Shown in pieces: positions 19,023-27,948 of a stretch of 38,606 nt of DNA. How positions within the stretch are numbered: position 1 is the stretch's first letter; every line of letters begins with the position of its first letter. Made by a program: the position numbers and the translations under genes. Below the pieces are notes generated by a model. The model saw only the letters and a program-made list of their open reading frames with translations, did not search any database and was not told where the DNA came from. This stretch comes from Oxalobacter formigenes (lineage in GTDB: Bacteria; Pseudomonadota; Gammaproteobacteria; Burkholderiales; Burkholderiaceae_D): positions 24,284-62,889 of the forward strand of contig JAHYZB010000010.1 in the NCBI GenBank assembly GCA_019424645.1, written 5' to 3'.

Positions 19023-20648
19023 ATGTCCATCCAGACAATAAGCACGACCCCTTTTAACGACCAGAATCCGGGCACATCCGGTCTGCGCAAAACGATTTCT
19101 GTGTTTCAGCAGCCGCATTACCTCGAGAATTTTGTCCAGTCCATTTTCGATTCTGTCGGTGACATCAAGGGCAAGACGCTTGTGCTGGGTGGAGACGGCC
19201 GGTATTTCAACAGCACGGCCATACAAATCATCCTGAAAATGGCGGCAGCCAACGGCGTCGGAAAAATCATGGTCGGACAGGATGGTATCCTGTCGACCCC
19301 GGCTGTCAGTTGCATCATCCGCAAATACAAAACCTTCGGCGGTATTATTTTGTCGGCCAGCCATAATCCGGGCGGCCCTGACGGGGATTTCGGTATCAAG
19401 TATAACGTCGGCAATGGTGGTCCGGCACCGGAAAAAGTGACGAATGCCATTTTCAACCGTTCGAAATCCATTACGGAATATAAGATTGTCGATGCGCCTG
19501 ACGTTGACCTTGGTCGCCTGGGCACGACTGAAATGAATGGCATGACGATCAAGGTGATCGATCCGGTAACGGATTATGCCGAACTGATGCAATCGCTCTT
19601 TGACTTCGATGCGATACGAAAGATGTTTGCGGCTGGTTTTACACTGCGCTTCGATGCCATGCACGCGGTTTGCGGCCCTTACGCGACGAGAATCATGGAA
19701 GGTATGCTCGGTGCACCGAAAGGAACCGTTGTCAACAATATCCCGCTGGAAGATTTCGGTGGACACCATCCTGACCCGAATCCGGTCAATGCCAAAGAGC
19801 TGATGGATTTCATGCACGGGCCAAATGCCGCCGATATGGGTGCTGCGACGGATGGCGATGGCGACCGGAACATGATTGTCGGCCGGAATATTGCGGTCAC
19901 ACCGTCCGACAGTCTGGCGATTATGGCGGCGAATGCGACTGTAATTCCCGGTTATTCGAAAGGCATTGTCGGTGTTGCCCGTTCCATGCCCACATCGACA
20001 GCGGCCGACAAAGTGGCAGCTGTTTTAAATGTACCCTGTTTCGAGACGCCGACGGGCTGGAAGTTCTTCGGCGATCTGCTCGACGATAACAAAATTACCT
20101 TGTGCGGTGAGGAAAGTTACGGCACCAGTTCGAACCACATCCGTGAAAAAGACGGTATCTGGGCGATTCTTTTCTGGCTGAATCTTTTGGCTGTGACGAA
20201 GAAACCGGTTGCGGATATCGTAAAAGACCAGTGGAAAAAATTCGGCCGCAATTATTATTCCCGACACGATTACGTCAATATCGACAGCAAGCGGGCTGAA
20301 GAGCTGATGGAAAATTTGCGTATGCAGCTGGGTTCCCTCTCCGGAAAACGGTTTGTCACCTATGTTATCGACAGGGCAGATGAATTCAGCTATACCGATC
20401 CGGTTGATGGGGCCGTTTCCCAAAGACAGGGTATCCGGATTTTCTTTACGGATGGCTCTCGTATTGTTTTCAGATTGTCCGGAACGGGAACGGTCGGAGC
20501 GACGGTTCGTGTGTATTTCGACCGGTATGAGAAAGATTTGCTTGATATGGAAATGCAAAAGGCTCTGGGTGAATTGATCGATATTGCTGAAACGGTTGCA
20601 AAAATCAAATTTTATACAGGGATGAAAGAACCGTCAGTCGTGACCTGA
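19023..20648 (+). CDS. pgm: alpha-D-phosphohexomutase, phosphoglucomutase
   Basis: Phosphoglucomutase interconverts glucose-6-phosphate and glucose-1-phosphate, supplying GlgC and receiving the GlgP product. The start at 19023 (MSIQTISTTPFNDQNPGTSG) has GGGAG with 7-base spacing and gives 541 residues, the usual size of the PGM1-like bacterial enzyme. The phosphoserine loop is LSASHNPGGPDGDFGIKYN (Ser113), the metal-binding loop is TDGDGDRN, the sugar-binding loop is CGEESYGTSSNHIREKDG, and the phosphate-binding domain has FRLSGTGTVGATVRVYFD. It sits 98 bases after glgX and 113 before glgC, inside the glycogen locus. Confidence 0.95.
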   Translation: MSIQTISTTPFNDQNPGTSGLRKTISVFQQPHYLENFVQSIFDSVGDIKGKTLVLGGDGRYFNSTAIQIILKMAAANGVGKIMVGQDGILSTPAVSCIIRKYKTFGGIILSASHNPGGPDGDFGIKYNVGNGGPAPEKVTNAIFNRSKSITEYKIVDAPDVDLGRLGTTEMNGMTIKVIDPVTDYAELMQSLFDFDAIRKMFAAGFTLRFDAMHAVCGPYATRIMEGMLGAPKGTVVNNIPLEDFGGHHPDPNPVNAKELMDFMHGPNAADMGAATDGDGDRNMIVGRNIAVTPSDSLAIMAANATVIPGYSKGIVGVARSMPTSTAADKVAAVLNVPCFETPTGWKFFGDLLDDNKITLCGEESYGTSSNHIREKDGIWAILFWLNLLAVTKKPVADIVKDQWKKFGRNYYSRHDYVNIDSKRAEELMENLRMQLGSLSGKRFVTYVIDRADEFSYTDPVDGAVSQRQGIRIFFTDGSRIVFRLSGTGTVGATVRVYFDRYEKDLLDMEMQKALGELIDIAETVAKIKFYTGMKEPSVVT

Positions 20649-20670
20649 GTTTTTTGTAACACAGCAGGCA

Positions 20671-20704
20671 AATTTAATATACATCCATCAGTGTATGTTA
20701 AATT
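20671..20704 (+). promoter_or_regulatory. 14-bp AT-rich hairpin/dyad in the glgC leader
   Basis: Bases 20671-20684 pair with 20691-20704 over 14 positions (two of them G-U) around a 6-base loop CCATCA. The dyad lies 57 bases upstream of the glgC ATG. No U-run follows, which argues against termination. It may be an operator or an mRNA structure controlling glgC. Confidence 0.45.
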
Positions 20705-20761
20705 GAAGAATATAAGCGGTATGTTTTTGTCAATAAAAATTAAATCGCACCGGGGAGCAGA

Positions 20762-22063
20762 ATGAGATTTGTCGAAGATAAAATGCTTGTAGCCAGTCAG
20801 TTGCCCAAGCGTACCATCGCTCTGGTTCTGGCAGGTGGACGTGGTACGAGGCTTCATCAGTTAACTGATAACCGGGCAAAACCGGCAGTCTATTTCGGTG
20901 GCAAATTCCGGATTATCGATTTTGCTCTTTCCAATTGCATCAATTCAGGAATACGTCGCGTCGGCGTCGTAACCCAGTATCGCCCCCATTCCCTGATCCG
21001 TCACTTGCAGCGTGGCTGGAGTTTCCTTCGTGGTGAACAGAATGAATTTGTCGATCTGATGCCGGCCGGGCAGCAGATGGAAGAAGGCTTGTGGTATCGG
21101 GGAACAGCGGATGCCGTTGCCCAGAACAAGGGTATTTTGCGTTCGTATGAACCTGAATACATTCTGGTTCTGGCAGGCGATCATATCTATAAAATGGATT
21201 ACTCGATGCTGCTTTTGGATCATGTGGAAAGCAAGTCGCCCTGTACAGTGGCCTGCATTGAAGTGCCGAGAGAGGATGCTGCCGGTTTCGGCGTTATGGA
21301 TGTGGATGAAAACCGGAAAATCACCCGTTTTCTCGAAAAACCGGCCGATCCGCCAGGCATGCCGGATAATCCCGACAAATCTCTGGCGAGTATGGGTATT
21401 TATGTCTTCAATGCCGATTATCTTTATCGTTTGCTGGATGAAGATTGTGGAGACAATACGTCTTCGCATGATTTCGGCAAGGACATCATTCCTAAGATCG
21501 TCGGACAGGGCAATGCAATGGCACACTATTTCTCCATGTCCTGCGTTCCTTCGGCACAGTTCGTTCCTCCCTATTGGCGCGATGTGGGAACAATCGATTC
21601 TTTCTGGTCAGCCAATCTGGACTTGACGTCTAATATGCCACAGCTGAACATTTACGACGAAGACTGGCCGATCTGGACATATCAGGAACAGGAACCTCCC
21701 GCCAAATTCGTTCCCGACCCACATGGAATGGATGGTGTCATTTCCAATACGATGGTCTCGGGGGGCTGTATTGTCTGCGGGTCAAAAATGTCCAATTCCA
21801 TCCTGTTTTCCAAAGTGAGAGTGCAGGCCTTCTGCAATCTCGATCAGGTAGTCGTTTTGCCGAATTGTGAAATAGGGCAGGGGTCGAAGCTGAAGAAGGT
21901 TGTTATCGACAGGGGATGCCGGATTCCGGAAGGAACGATTATCGGTGAAGACCCTGAACTGGATGCCCAGCGTTTTTACAGAAGTCCCAATGGTGTTGTC
22001 CTGGTTACACAGGAAATGTTCGCAAAACTCTACAATTTTGAACATATTCCAAAAGTTGAATAA
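20762..22063 (+). CDS. glgC: glucose-1-phosphate adenylyltransferase (ADP-glucose pyrophosphorylase)
   Basis: GlgC makes ADP-glucose from ATP and glucose-1-phosphate, the committed and allosterically controlled step of bacterial glycogen synthesis. The 433-residue protein has the nucleotidyltransferase signature LVLAGGRGTRLHQLTDNRAKPAV, the catalytic region ILVLAGDHIYKMDY, the glucose-1-phosphate lysine region FGVMDVDENRKITRFLEKP, and the C-terminal beta-helix domain (GCRIPEGTIIGEDPELDAQRF). GGGGAG precedes the ATG at short spacing. The N-terminal segment ahead of LVLAGG, where allosteric activators bind, is present in full length. It is followed 32 bases later by glgA. Confidence 0.96.
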   Translation: MRFVEDKMLVASQLPKRTIALVLAGGRGTRLHQLTDNRAKPAVYFGGKFRIIDFALSNCINSGIRRVGVVTQYRPHSLIRHLQRGWSFLRGEQNEFVDLMPAGQQMEEGLWYRGTADAVAQNKGILRSYEPEYILVLAGDHIYKMDYSMLLLDHVESKSPCTVACIEVPREDAAGFGVMDVDENRKITRFLEKPADPPGMPDNPDKSLASMGIYVFNADYLYRLLDEDCGDNTSSHDFGKDIIPKIVGQGNAMAHYFSMSCVPSAQFVPPYWRDVGTIDSFWSANLDLTSNMPQLNIYDEDWPIWTYQEQEPPAKFVPDPHGMDGVISNTMVSGGCIVCGSKMSNSILFSKVRVQAFCNLDQVVVLPNCEIGQGSKLKKVVIDRGCRIPEGTIIGEDPELDAQRFYRSPNGVVLVTQEMFAKLYNFEHIPKVE

Positions 22064-22095
22064 GTCTTTGAACACGACAGGAAAAAAGGTCACTG

Positions 22096-23556
22096 ATGCG
22101 GGTTTTACACGTTTGTTCCGAAATTTTTCCATTGCTGAAAACCGGCGGTCTGGCGGATGTTACTGCTGCGTTGCCTCCTGAACTCAATAAAGAAGGTTGC
22201 GATGTCCGAATGCTGGTGCCGGGATTCCCTGAATTCAAACATGGCATTTTCGACCAGCATCTGGTTGCGGAATTGCCTGCGAAATTCGGCGCACGTTCTG
22301 TCAAACTGATGTTCGGCAAAATGCCGGATACAGGCATTCCCGTCTATTACATCGATGCGCCCGATCTCTATGACCGGCAGGGCAATCCTTATAACGATGC
22401 GAACGGACAACCGTACGCCGACAATCATCTCCGGTTTGCACTTTTAGGCTGGTGTGCCGCAAGATTAGTCGAAGGATTCGACTGGTTCTGGAAACCGGAT
22501 ATCGTTCATGGACACGACTGGCATGCAGGTCTGGCATTTGCCTATATCAAGGCATTGGAGTGGAAAAGTGGCGAAAGAGCGGTCGGAACCGTGTTTACCG
22601 TTCACAATATGGCTTATCAGGGTAATTTTCCATCCTATACGTTCAGTGAGCTGGATCTGCCTTTTTCCATGTTGAATCCTGATGGCATCGAATTTTACGG
22701 ACAGGTGTCATTTCTGAAGGCAGGCTTCTACTATGCCGACAAGGTGACGACTGTCAGTCCGACCTATGCCAAAGAAATCCAGTATGGTGAACAATCCTGC
22801 GGTCTGGGAGGTATTGTCCAGTTCCGTTCCGCCGACCTTGTCGGTATTCTGAACGGCGTCGATACAAGCCAGTGGAACCCCAAAACGGATACAAATATCG
22901 AGGCACCTTATTCTGTCCGATCGATGACAGGAAAGAAAAAATGCCGTCTGGCGCTGCAAAAAGAAATGGGGCTTGACTCACAGAGCGACAAACCGGTCTT
23001 CTGTGTCATCAGCCGTTTCGCTTCCCAAAAAGGCTTGAATCTGGTTGTCGAAGGCATGAATGCGATTATTGCCAATGGTGGCCAGGCCATCATTATGGGA
23101 AATGGCGAACGCTGGCTGGAAGAACAGTTTGAAAATTTTGCACGCGATTATCCCGGCCAGATCGCCGTTCGTATCGGGTACGATGAATTGAGGGCACACC
23201 GTATTTTTGCCGGAAGCGATGTCGTCATGGTCCCTTCCCGATACGAGCCTTGCGGACTCGTTCAGATGTACGGTTCGCTTTATGGTACCTTGCCTCTGGT
23301 TCACCGGGTCGGAGGTCTCGCCGATACGGTAACCGATTGCACTCTGGAGAATCTGGTTGAAGACAAGGCGACCGGTTTTACATTCGAGCAGTTCGATGTT
23401 TCTGCATTCGAATCGGCTGTCCTGCGCGCGTTCGCTCTTTTTGGCAAACCGTCCAAATGGAGAAAAGTCCAGAAACGCAGCATGCAGCAATCGTTTGGAT
23501 GGAGACACTCCGCAGAACAGTACGTTTCACTCTATAAAAAAATAAAAGTTCTTTAA
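22096..23556 (+). CDS. glgA: glycogen synthase (ADP-glucose-dependent)
   Basis: GlgA (GT5, GT-B fold) extends alpha-1,4-glucan chains from ADP-glucose. At 486 residues it matches the family length (about 477-490). The ADP-glucose-binding motif KTGGLADV begins at Lys15. Other family features are IVHGHDWHAGLAFAYIKA, FTVHNMAYQGNFP, the C-domain MVPSRYEPCGLVQMYGSLYG and the loop VHRVGGLADTV. AAGG with 6-base spacing supports the ATG at 22096. It lies 32 bases after glgC, so the two are almost certainly co-transcribed. Confidence 0.97.
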   Translation: MRVLHVCSEIFPLLKTGGLADVTAALPPELNKEGCDVRMLVPGFPEFKHGIFDQHLVAELPAKFGARSVKLMFGKMPDTGIPVYYIDAPDLYDRQGNPYNDANGQPYADNHLRFALLGWCAARLVEGFDWFWKPDIVHGHDWHAGLAFAYIKALEWKSGERAVGTVFTVHNMAYQGNFPSYTFSELDLPFSMLNPDGIEFYGQVSFLKAGFYYADKVTTVSPTYAKEIQYGEQSCGLGGIVQFRSADLVGILNGVDTSQWNPKTDTNIEAPYSVRSMTGKKKCRLALQKEMGLDSQSDKPVFCVISRFASQKGLNLVVEGMNAIIANGGQAIIMGNGERWLEEQFENFARDYPGQIAVRIGYDELRAHRIFAGSDVVMVPSRYEPCGLVQMYGSLYGTLPLVHRVGGLADTVTDCTLENLVEDKATGFTFEQFDVSAFESAVLRAFALFGKPSKWRKVQKRSMQQSFGWRHSAEQYVSLYKKIKVL

Positions 23557-23773
23557 AAAGCAAGATTTTTCGTGAAACTGGTTTGAATTTCGCCGATTTT
23601 GCAGGAAAATGCTTGAGTGTCGCACTTGCAGGAAAACTGCCTGAACGGTTATATTTCTTATCATGTGTTTTTTGATAAACGAATCTTTTTTTCAATCGGT
23701 CATGTGATTGAGTCCAGTTTCAGAAAATGGCGTTCACAAGCGTTTTTTTGTCCCGGATTTCTTTGGAGAAAAT

Positions 23774-26230
23774 ATGAGTATGGAAAAGCCTTTGCATGAA
23801 GGATATCTGGCCAGCGATGTGGAAGCATTGAAGCGTTCCATCTCGAACAATCTGCGCTACCGGTCGGGAAAAATTCCACTGACGGCAACGCGCGGCGACT
23901 GGTTGCTGGCGGCTGAACTGGCTGTGCGTAACAGGCTGGTGGAACGCTGGATGAAATCGAATACGGCTTACTATACGCAGAACAGCAAGGTCGTGTATTA
24001 CCTTTCAATGGAATTTCTGATCGGGCGTACTTTCCAGAATGCGCTGGAATGTCTGGATATCCGGGAAGACATGGAAGAAGCCTTGCGGGATCTGGCTGTC
24101 GATATGGAAGAGATCACCAGTTACGAGCCTGACGCAGCGTTGGGCAATGGTGGCCTCGGACGTCTGGCAGCCTGTTTCCTGGATGCGATGGCGACCTTGA
24201 ATATTGCCAATATCGGTTATGGTATCCGTTACGACTATGGCATGTTCAAACAGGAAATCATCGACGGATATCAGGTAGAGACACCCGATTACTGGTTGCT
24301 GACCAGAGGTAATCCCTGGGAATTTCCACGTCCGGAACTGCAGTTCAATGTCCGGTATGGCGGCCATGTCGAACAGCAAAATGGGCGGGCACGATGGGTG
24401 GATTCCCATCGCGTTCTTGCGATGGCGTACGACACCATTATCCCTGGATATGACACCGAATGTGCAACGACCTTGCGCCTGTGGTCAGCCAAGGCGACAT
24501 CGGAAATCAACCTGTCGGCATTCAACAAGGGCAACTATGCCGGAGCCGTTGAAGCGAAAAATATGTCGGAAAACGTGACCCGGGTGCTTTATCCGGATGA
24601 TTCGACGGCCTCGGGCAGGGAATTGCGCCTGATGCAGGAATATTTCTTTGTTTCGGCCAGTTTGCAGGATCTGATCCGTCGCCATCAGCTCAACCACGCC
24701 AGTTTTGACAATCTTGCCGAAACGATTTCCATCCATCTGAACGATACGCACCCGGTACTGGCTGTTCCGGAGCTGATCCGTATTCTCGTGGATGAGCAGG
24801 GTGTTTCATTCATACAGGCATGGTCGCTGGCACAGCAGATTTTCTCCTATACCAACCACACCCTGATGAGCGAAGCGCTTGAGACGTGGACGGTTGAAAT
24901 GCTGGGTCGTATCCTGCCGCGCCATCTGATGATCATTTTCGATATCAACAACGAATTTCTCTCGATGGTTGCCCAGAAATTTGAAAACGACAATGATCTT
25001 TTGCGCAGGGTTTCACTGGTCGATGAAGCTGGTGAACGCCGTGTGCGGATGGCTTATCTGGCTGTTGTCGCCAGTCACAAGGTCAACGGTGTATCCGAAT
25101 TGCATTCGGAACTGATGAAAGAGTCGATTTTTGCCGATTTTGCCCGAATCTTTCCGGAACGCTTCACGAATGTCACCAACGGCATTACGCCACGCCGCTG
25201 GCTGTCACAGGCCAATCCGTTTTTATCCGAACTGATCGACGACCGGATCGGAAAAAACTGGCGCAGGCACTTTGAAGAAATCGGTCGTTTGAAACCGTAT
25301 GCAAACGATCCCGCTTTTCTGGGCAGCTTCAAGGCAGTCAAACGCCAGAACAAACAACGGCTGGCACGCTGGGTCAGAAATGTATTGAATGTCAACCTGA
25401 ATCCGGATTCACTTTTCGATGTCCAGATCAAGCGGATTCATGAATACAAACGTCAGCTGTTAAATGTGTTGCATGTGATTACACGTTATAACCAGATCAA
25501 GGCCAATCCGGACGTCAACTGGGTTCCGCGTTCCATCATTTTTGCCGGAAAGGCGGCATCGGCCTATCAGATGGCAAAAGACATTATCAAACTGATCAAT
25601 GATGTCGCCGTCAAGGTCAATAATGACAAAGATATCGGTGACAAGCTCAAAGTGGTTTTCATTCCGAATTACGGGGTGAGTCTGGCTGAAATGATCATCC
25701 CGGCAGCGGATTTGTCCGAACAGATTTCGATGGCCGGTACCGAGGCGTCCGGTACGGGCAACATGAAACTGGCGGCGAACGGTGCATTGACGATCGGCAC
25801 ACTGGATGGGGCCAATATCGAAATCATGGAACGTGTCGGGTCGGACAATATATTCATTTTCGGCAATACGGCGGAGCAGGTTGAGCAGATAAAGGCCAAC
25901 AATTACCAGCCGCGTGAATATTATGAACGGATACCGGAGTTGAAACAGGCTTTGGACCAGATTCGGGATGGCTTCTTTTCGCCTGATGAACCGGGGCGAT
26001 TCAGATCGATTTACGATTCACTGATCAATTATGGGGATCGTTATCTGGTGCTGGCGGATTATGAAAGTTATATGGCAACGCAAAAACAGGTGGATACCCT
26101 GTATCGCCAGACGATTCGCTGGGATACGAAAGCGATCGCCAATGTGGCTGGTGTGGGGTATTTCTCGGCGGATCGCGCCATTTCCGAGTATGCCCGCAAC
26201 ATCTGGAATGTGGAGCCGATTGACCTGTAA
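23774..26230 (+). CDS. glgP: glycogen phosphorylase
   Basis: GlgP (GT35) releases glucose-1-phosphate from glycogen ends using pyridoxal phosphate as cofactor. The start at 23774 (MSMEKPLHEGYL) has a good GGAG site and gives 818 residues, matching bacterial GlgP/MalP (about 800-815). Signatures are YYLSMEFLIGR, EPDAALGNGGLGRLAACFLD, LHVITRYNQIK and the PLP-lysine segment EASGTGNMKLAANGALTIG, with Lys665 as the likely Schiff-base residue. The 217-base gap after glgA is large enough for its own promoter (a TATATT box lies near 23650). It closes the glycogen locus. Confidence 0.97.
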   Translation: MSMEKPLHEGYLASDVEALKRSISNNLRYRSGKIPLTATRGDWLLAAELAVRNRLVERWMKSNTAYYTQNSKVVYYLSMEFLIGRTFQNALECLDIREDMEEALRDLAVDMEEITSYEPDAALGNGGLGRLAACFLDAMATLNIANIGYGIRYDYGMFKQEIIDGYQVETPDYWLLTRGNPWEFPRPELQFNVRYGGHVEQQNGRARWVDSHRVLAMAYDTIIPGYDTECATTLRLWSAKATSEINLSAFNKGNYAGAVEAKNMSENVTRVLYPDDSTASGRELRLMQEYFFVSASLQDLIRRHQLNHASFDNLAETISIHLNDTHPVLAVPELIRILVDEQGVSFIQAWSLAQQIFSYTNHTLMSEALETWTVEMLGRILPRHLMIIFDINNEFLSMVAQKFENDNDLLRRVSLVDEAGERRVRMAYLAVVASHKVNGVSELHSELMKESIFADFARIFPERFTNVTNGITPRRWLSQANPFLSELIDDRIGKNWRRHFEEIGRLKPYANDPAFLGSFKAVKRQNKQRLARWVRNVLNVNLNPDSLFDVQIKRIHEYKRQLLNVLHVITRYNQIKANPDVNWVPRSIIFAGKAASAYQMAKDIIKLINDVAVKVNNDKDIGDKLKVVFIPNYGVSLAEMIIPAADLSEQISMAGTEASGTGNMKLAANGALTIGTLDGANIEIMERVGSDNIFIFGNTAEQVEQIKANNYQPREYYERIPELKQALDQIRDGFFSPDEPGRFRSIYDSLINYGDRYLVLADYESYMATQKQVDTLYRQTIRWDTKAIANVAGVGYFSADRAISEYARNIWNVEPIDL

Positions 26231-26346
26231 AATTTTGACAAAGGGAAATATTTGATACTTTTGATCCATTTCAAATGTCGGGAATGAATCCGAAGTTAAT
26301 ATGTTGATCAAGGGAAATCATCGAAGGTTTCCAGAAACGACCGATT

Positions 26347-26375
26347 TTGAAGCATGATCAAGGATCACTTATTTT
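26347..26375 (+). promoter_or_regulatory. candidate promoter of the 57-residue gene
   Basis: TTGAAG (26347-26352), a 17-base spacer and TATTTT (26370-26375) form a moderate sigma70-like promoter 20 bases upstream of a small charged reading frame. Confidence 0.3.
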
Positions 26376-26394
26376 TACATGATGGGACAATGAA

Positions 26395-26568
26395 ATGGAC
26401 AAGCCGAAAGATTTATATGAAAAAGCCAGTCAGGAATTGAATGAATTCCGTGAACGACGTGTCGCTGAACGACGCTCCAAACCTCGTGGGACACCGGATC
26501 GTCGTCAGGGACAGAATGATGAGGTTCAGGAAAATACCAAACATTCTCCACACAAGGATTTGCATTGA
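26395..26568 (+). CDS. small highly charged hypothetical protein (57 aa)
   Basis: A 57-residue reading frame (MDKPKDLYEKASQELNEFRE...) that I do not recognise. It is very hydrophilic. The first ~25 residues look amphipathic and helical, and the middle is arginine-rich (RERR, AERRSKPRG, DRRQ). There is no Cys or Trp, no signal peptide and no membrane segment. Support for a real gene comes from context: GGGAC upstream of the ATG, a plausible promoter, and a strong terminator 16 bases after the stop, with no other gene for that terminator except glgP. Function is unknown; nucleic-acid binding is only a guess from the charge. Confidence 0.55.
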   Translation: MDKPKDLYEKASQELNEFRERRVAERRSKPRGTPDRRQGQNDEVQENTKHSPHKDLH

Positions 26569-26583
26569 AAATAATCTGATATG

Positions 26584-26614
26584 AAAAAACGCCGGCAATG
26601 CCGGCGTTTTTTTT
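26584..26614 (+). terminator. strong intrinsic terminator after the 57-aa gene
   Basis: A perfect stem with core ACGCCGGC (26584-26596 region) and complement GCCGGCGT around a 3-base loop is followed by an 8-base T-run. The flanking A-run makes it usable on the minus strand too. Confidence 0.9.
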
Positions 26615-26691
26615 GGATTAATTTCCTTGAAAAGCTTCATTTCCTGAACGATGTATCTTAGGGATGGAAAATATGGACTTTTCGTATTAAC

Positions 26692-26720
26692 CTGATCAGG
26701 TTCTATCCAGTCATTATAAT
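26692..26720 (+). promoter_or_regulatory. candidate promoter of the methyltransferase gene
   Basis: A consensus TATAAT -10 box (26715-26720) has a weak -35 (CTGATC, 26692-26697) at 17-base spacing. The leader would be only about 20 bases, with no clear Shine-Dalgarno sequence. Confidence 0.45.
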
Positions 26721-26745
26721 TTTTTATTTATCGCTCAATAAAAAT

Positions 26746-27372
26746 ATGGACAAGCCAGCCAGCAAACCTGCGAAAGTCTGGAATGAGATTTTCGACAGCC
26801 CTGAATATATTTTCGGAATTGAACCAAACGATTATCTTGTTGAAAAAAGGGCGTATTTTCATCCGGGGCAAAAGGTATTGATGGTTGCCGACGGAGAGGG
26901 CAGAAACAGTGTATGGATTGCGGAACTTGGTGCCGGGGTCGATGCTTTTGACCTCTCGGAAAAAGCGGTTGAAAAGGCGGAAAAACTGGCTGCGGAAAAG
27001 GGCGTTTCCGTCAATTATTTTGTCAGCGGTGTGGATGAGTGGGGATGGGAGGAAGAAAAATACGATGCAGTGGTCGTGATCTTCGTTCAGTTCGCAACAC
27101 CGAATATGCGGACGCGCCTGTTTGCCAATTGCATACGCACCCTTAAAAAAGGCGGTTTGCTGATTTTGCAGGGCTATTCTCCAAAACAGCTGGAATACAA
27201 GACTGGAGGACCTCCGATACTCGAACATCTTTATACTGAAGAAATGCTTCGCGAGTATTTCGTTTCTCTTGATATTGTTGATCTGAAAACGTATGACGCC
27301 TTTATTAGTGAAGGGCCGCGGCATACAGGCATGTCGGGACTGATCGGCATGGTAGCCAGAAAAAACGGCTAA
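26746..27372 (+). CDS. class I SAM-dependent methyltransferase (TehB-like)
   Basis: A 208-residue Rossmann-fold methyltransferase. Motif I is degenerate but recognisable as VLMVADGEGRNSVWIAELG (residues ~45-63; the usual GxGxG reads DGEGR), followed by the acidic motif II residue in VDAFDLSEKAVEKA. The later strand YDAVVVIFVQF and LKKGGLLILQGYSPKQL are the post-I and motif III regions. N-terminal FGIEPNDYLVE is typical of small cytosolic methyltransferases annotated as TehB or tellurite-resistance-like. There is no obvious Shine-Dalgarno. The substrate is unknown and tellurite resistance should not be assumed. It is followed 70 bases later by a zinc-ribbon gene. Confidence 0.85.
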   Translation: MDKPASKPAKVWNEIFDSPEYIFGIEPNDYLVEKRAYFHPGQKVLMVADGEGRNSVWIAELGAGVDAFDLSEKAVEKAEKLAAEKGVSVNYFVSGVDEWGWEEEKYDAVVVIFVQFATPNMRTRLFANCIRTLKKGGLLILQGYSPKQLEYKTGGPPILEHLYTEEMLREYFVSLDIVDLKTYDAFISEGPRHTGMSGLIGMVARKNG

Positions 27373-27442
27373 ATAAGAGTATTTCTGAAGAAATTAATTG
27401 ATATACTAGGCATTTCTTCAATTGGATACAGGTTGTGTACTT

Positions 27443-27934
27443 ATGGCAAAAGTGAAGTGTAAAGTTTGCGGTGAAGAGGTTGAGGAAGATATTCCAAAAT
27501 GTCCGCGTTGCGATTCTCTGGGTCCCAAAAGAGGGAAGAGAATCAAGATTATATTGCTTGTAGTTATGCTGCTAATCGTTGCCGGTTTCGCTACCAGTTA
27601 TTATCTGCGCATGGATGAGGTAGAGAAGCCTTACGAGGAAATTGAAAAAGAAAGACACGATGAAAAGCTCCAGAGAAGGGCATTGACGGCGGCACTTATG
27701 CTGAGAAGCCAGATAGACGATAGCCAGTCCATGAAGCTTGAGTCCGTCCAGTCCAATGTGGATGGCTCCGTGTTGTGTTTCCAGTTTATGGAAAAGAACA
27801 GCCAGGGCAAACTGGTGAAATCCAGGGCATCGTTTGTAGATGGAGAGATGGACCGGTCGGATGCCGGATGGAAACTGTTCTGCAATGGCAAGAACTTGCG
27901 TCCCGTGAAGGTTGAAAGCCCGGTACTGAATTGA
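27443..27934 (+). CDS. zinc-ribbon, single-pass membrane protein of unknown function
   Basis: A 163-residue protein starting MAKVKCKVCGEEVEED. It has a four-cysteine zinc ribbon (Cys6, Cys9, Cys20, Cys23; CKVCG and CPRCDS), then a basic stretch (GPKRGKRIK) and one transmembrane helix (about residues 35-55). A ~100-residue outer part follows, with an early charged helix (EEIEKERHDEKLQRR). With the ribbon and basic residues before the helix, the N-terminus should be cytoplasmic and the C-terminal domain periplasmic. The C-terminal domain ends WKLFCNGKNLRPVKVE and shows no family I can name. The start at 27443 is chosen because the ribbon begins there and an AGG lies 10 bases upstream. Confidence 0.75.
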   Translation: MAKVKCKVCGEEVEEDIPKCPRCDSLGPKRGKRIKIILLVVMLLIVAGFATSYYLRMDEVEKPYEEIEKERHDEKLQRRALTAALMLRSQIDDSQSMKLESVQSNVDGSVLCFQFMEKNSQGKLVKSRASFVDGEMDRSDAGWKLFCNGKNLRPVKVESPVLN

Positions 27935-27948
27935 TTGGCTGCATTATG

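Noticed and set aside
18933..19817. 294-codon antisense frame over pgm
   Set aside because: It overlaps conserved pgm sequence including the phosphoserine loop, and its translation looks like no known protein.
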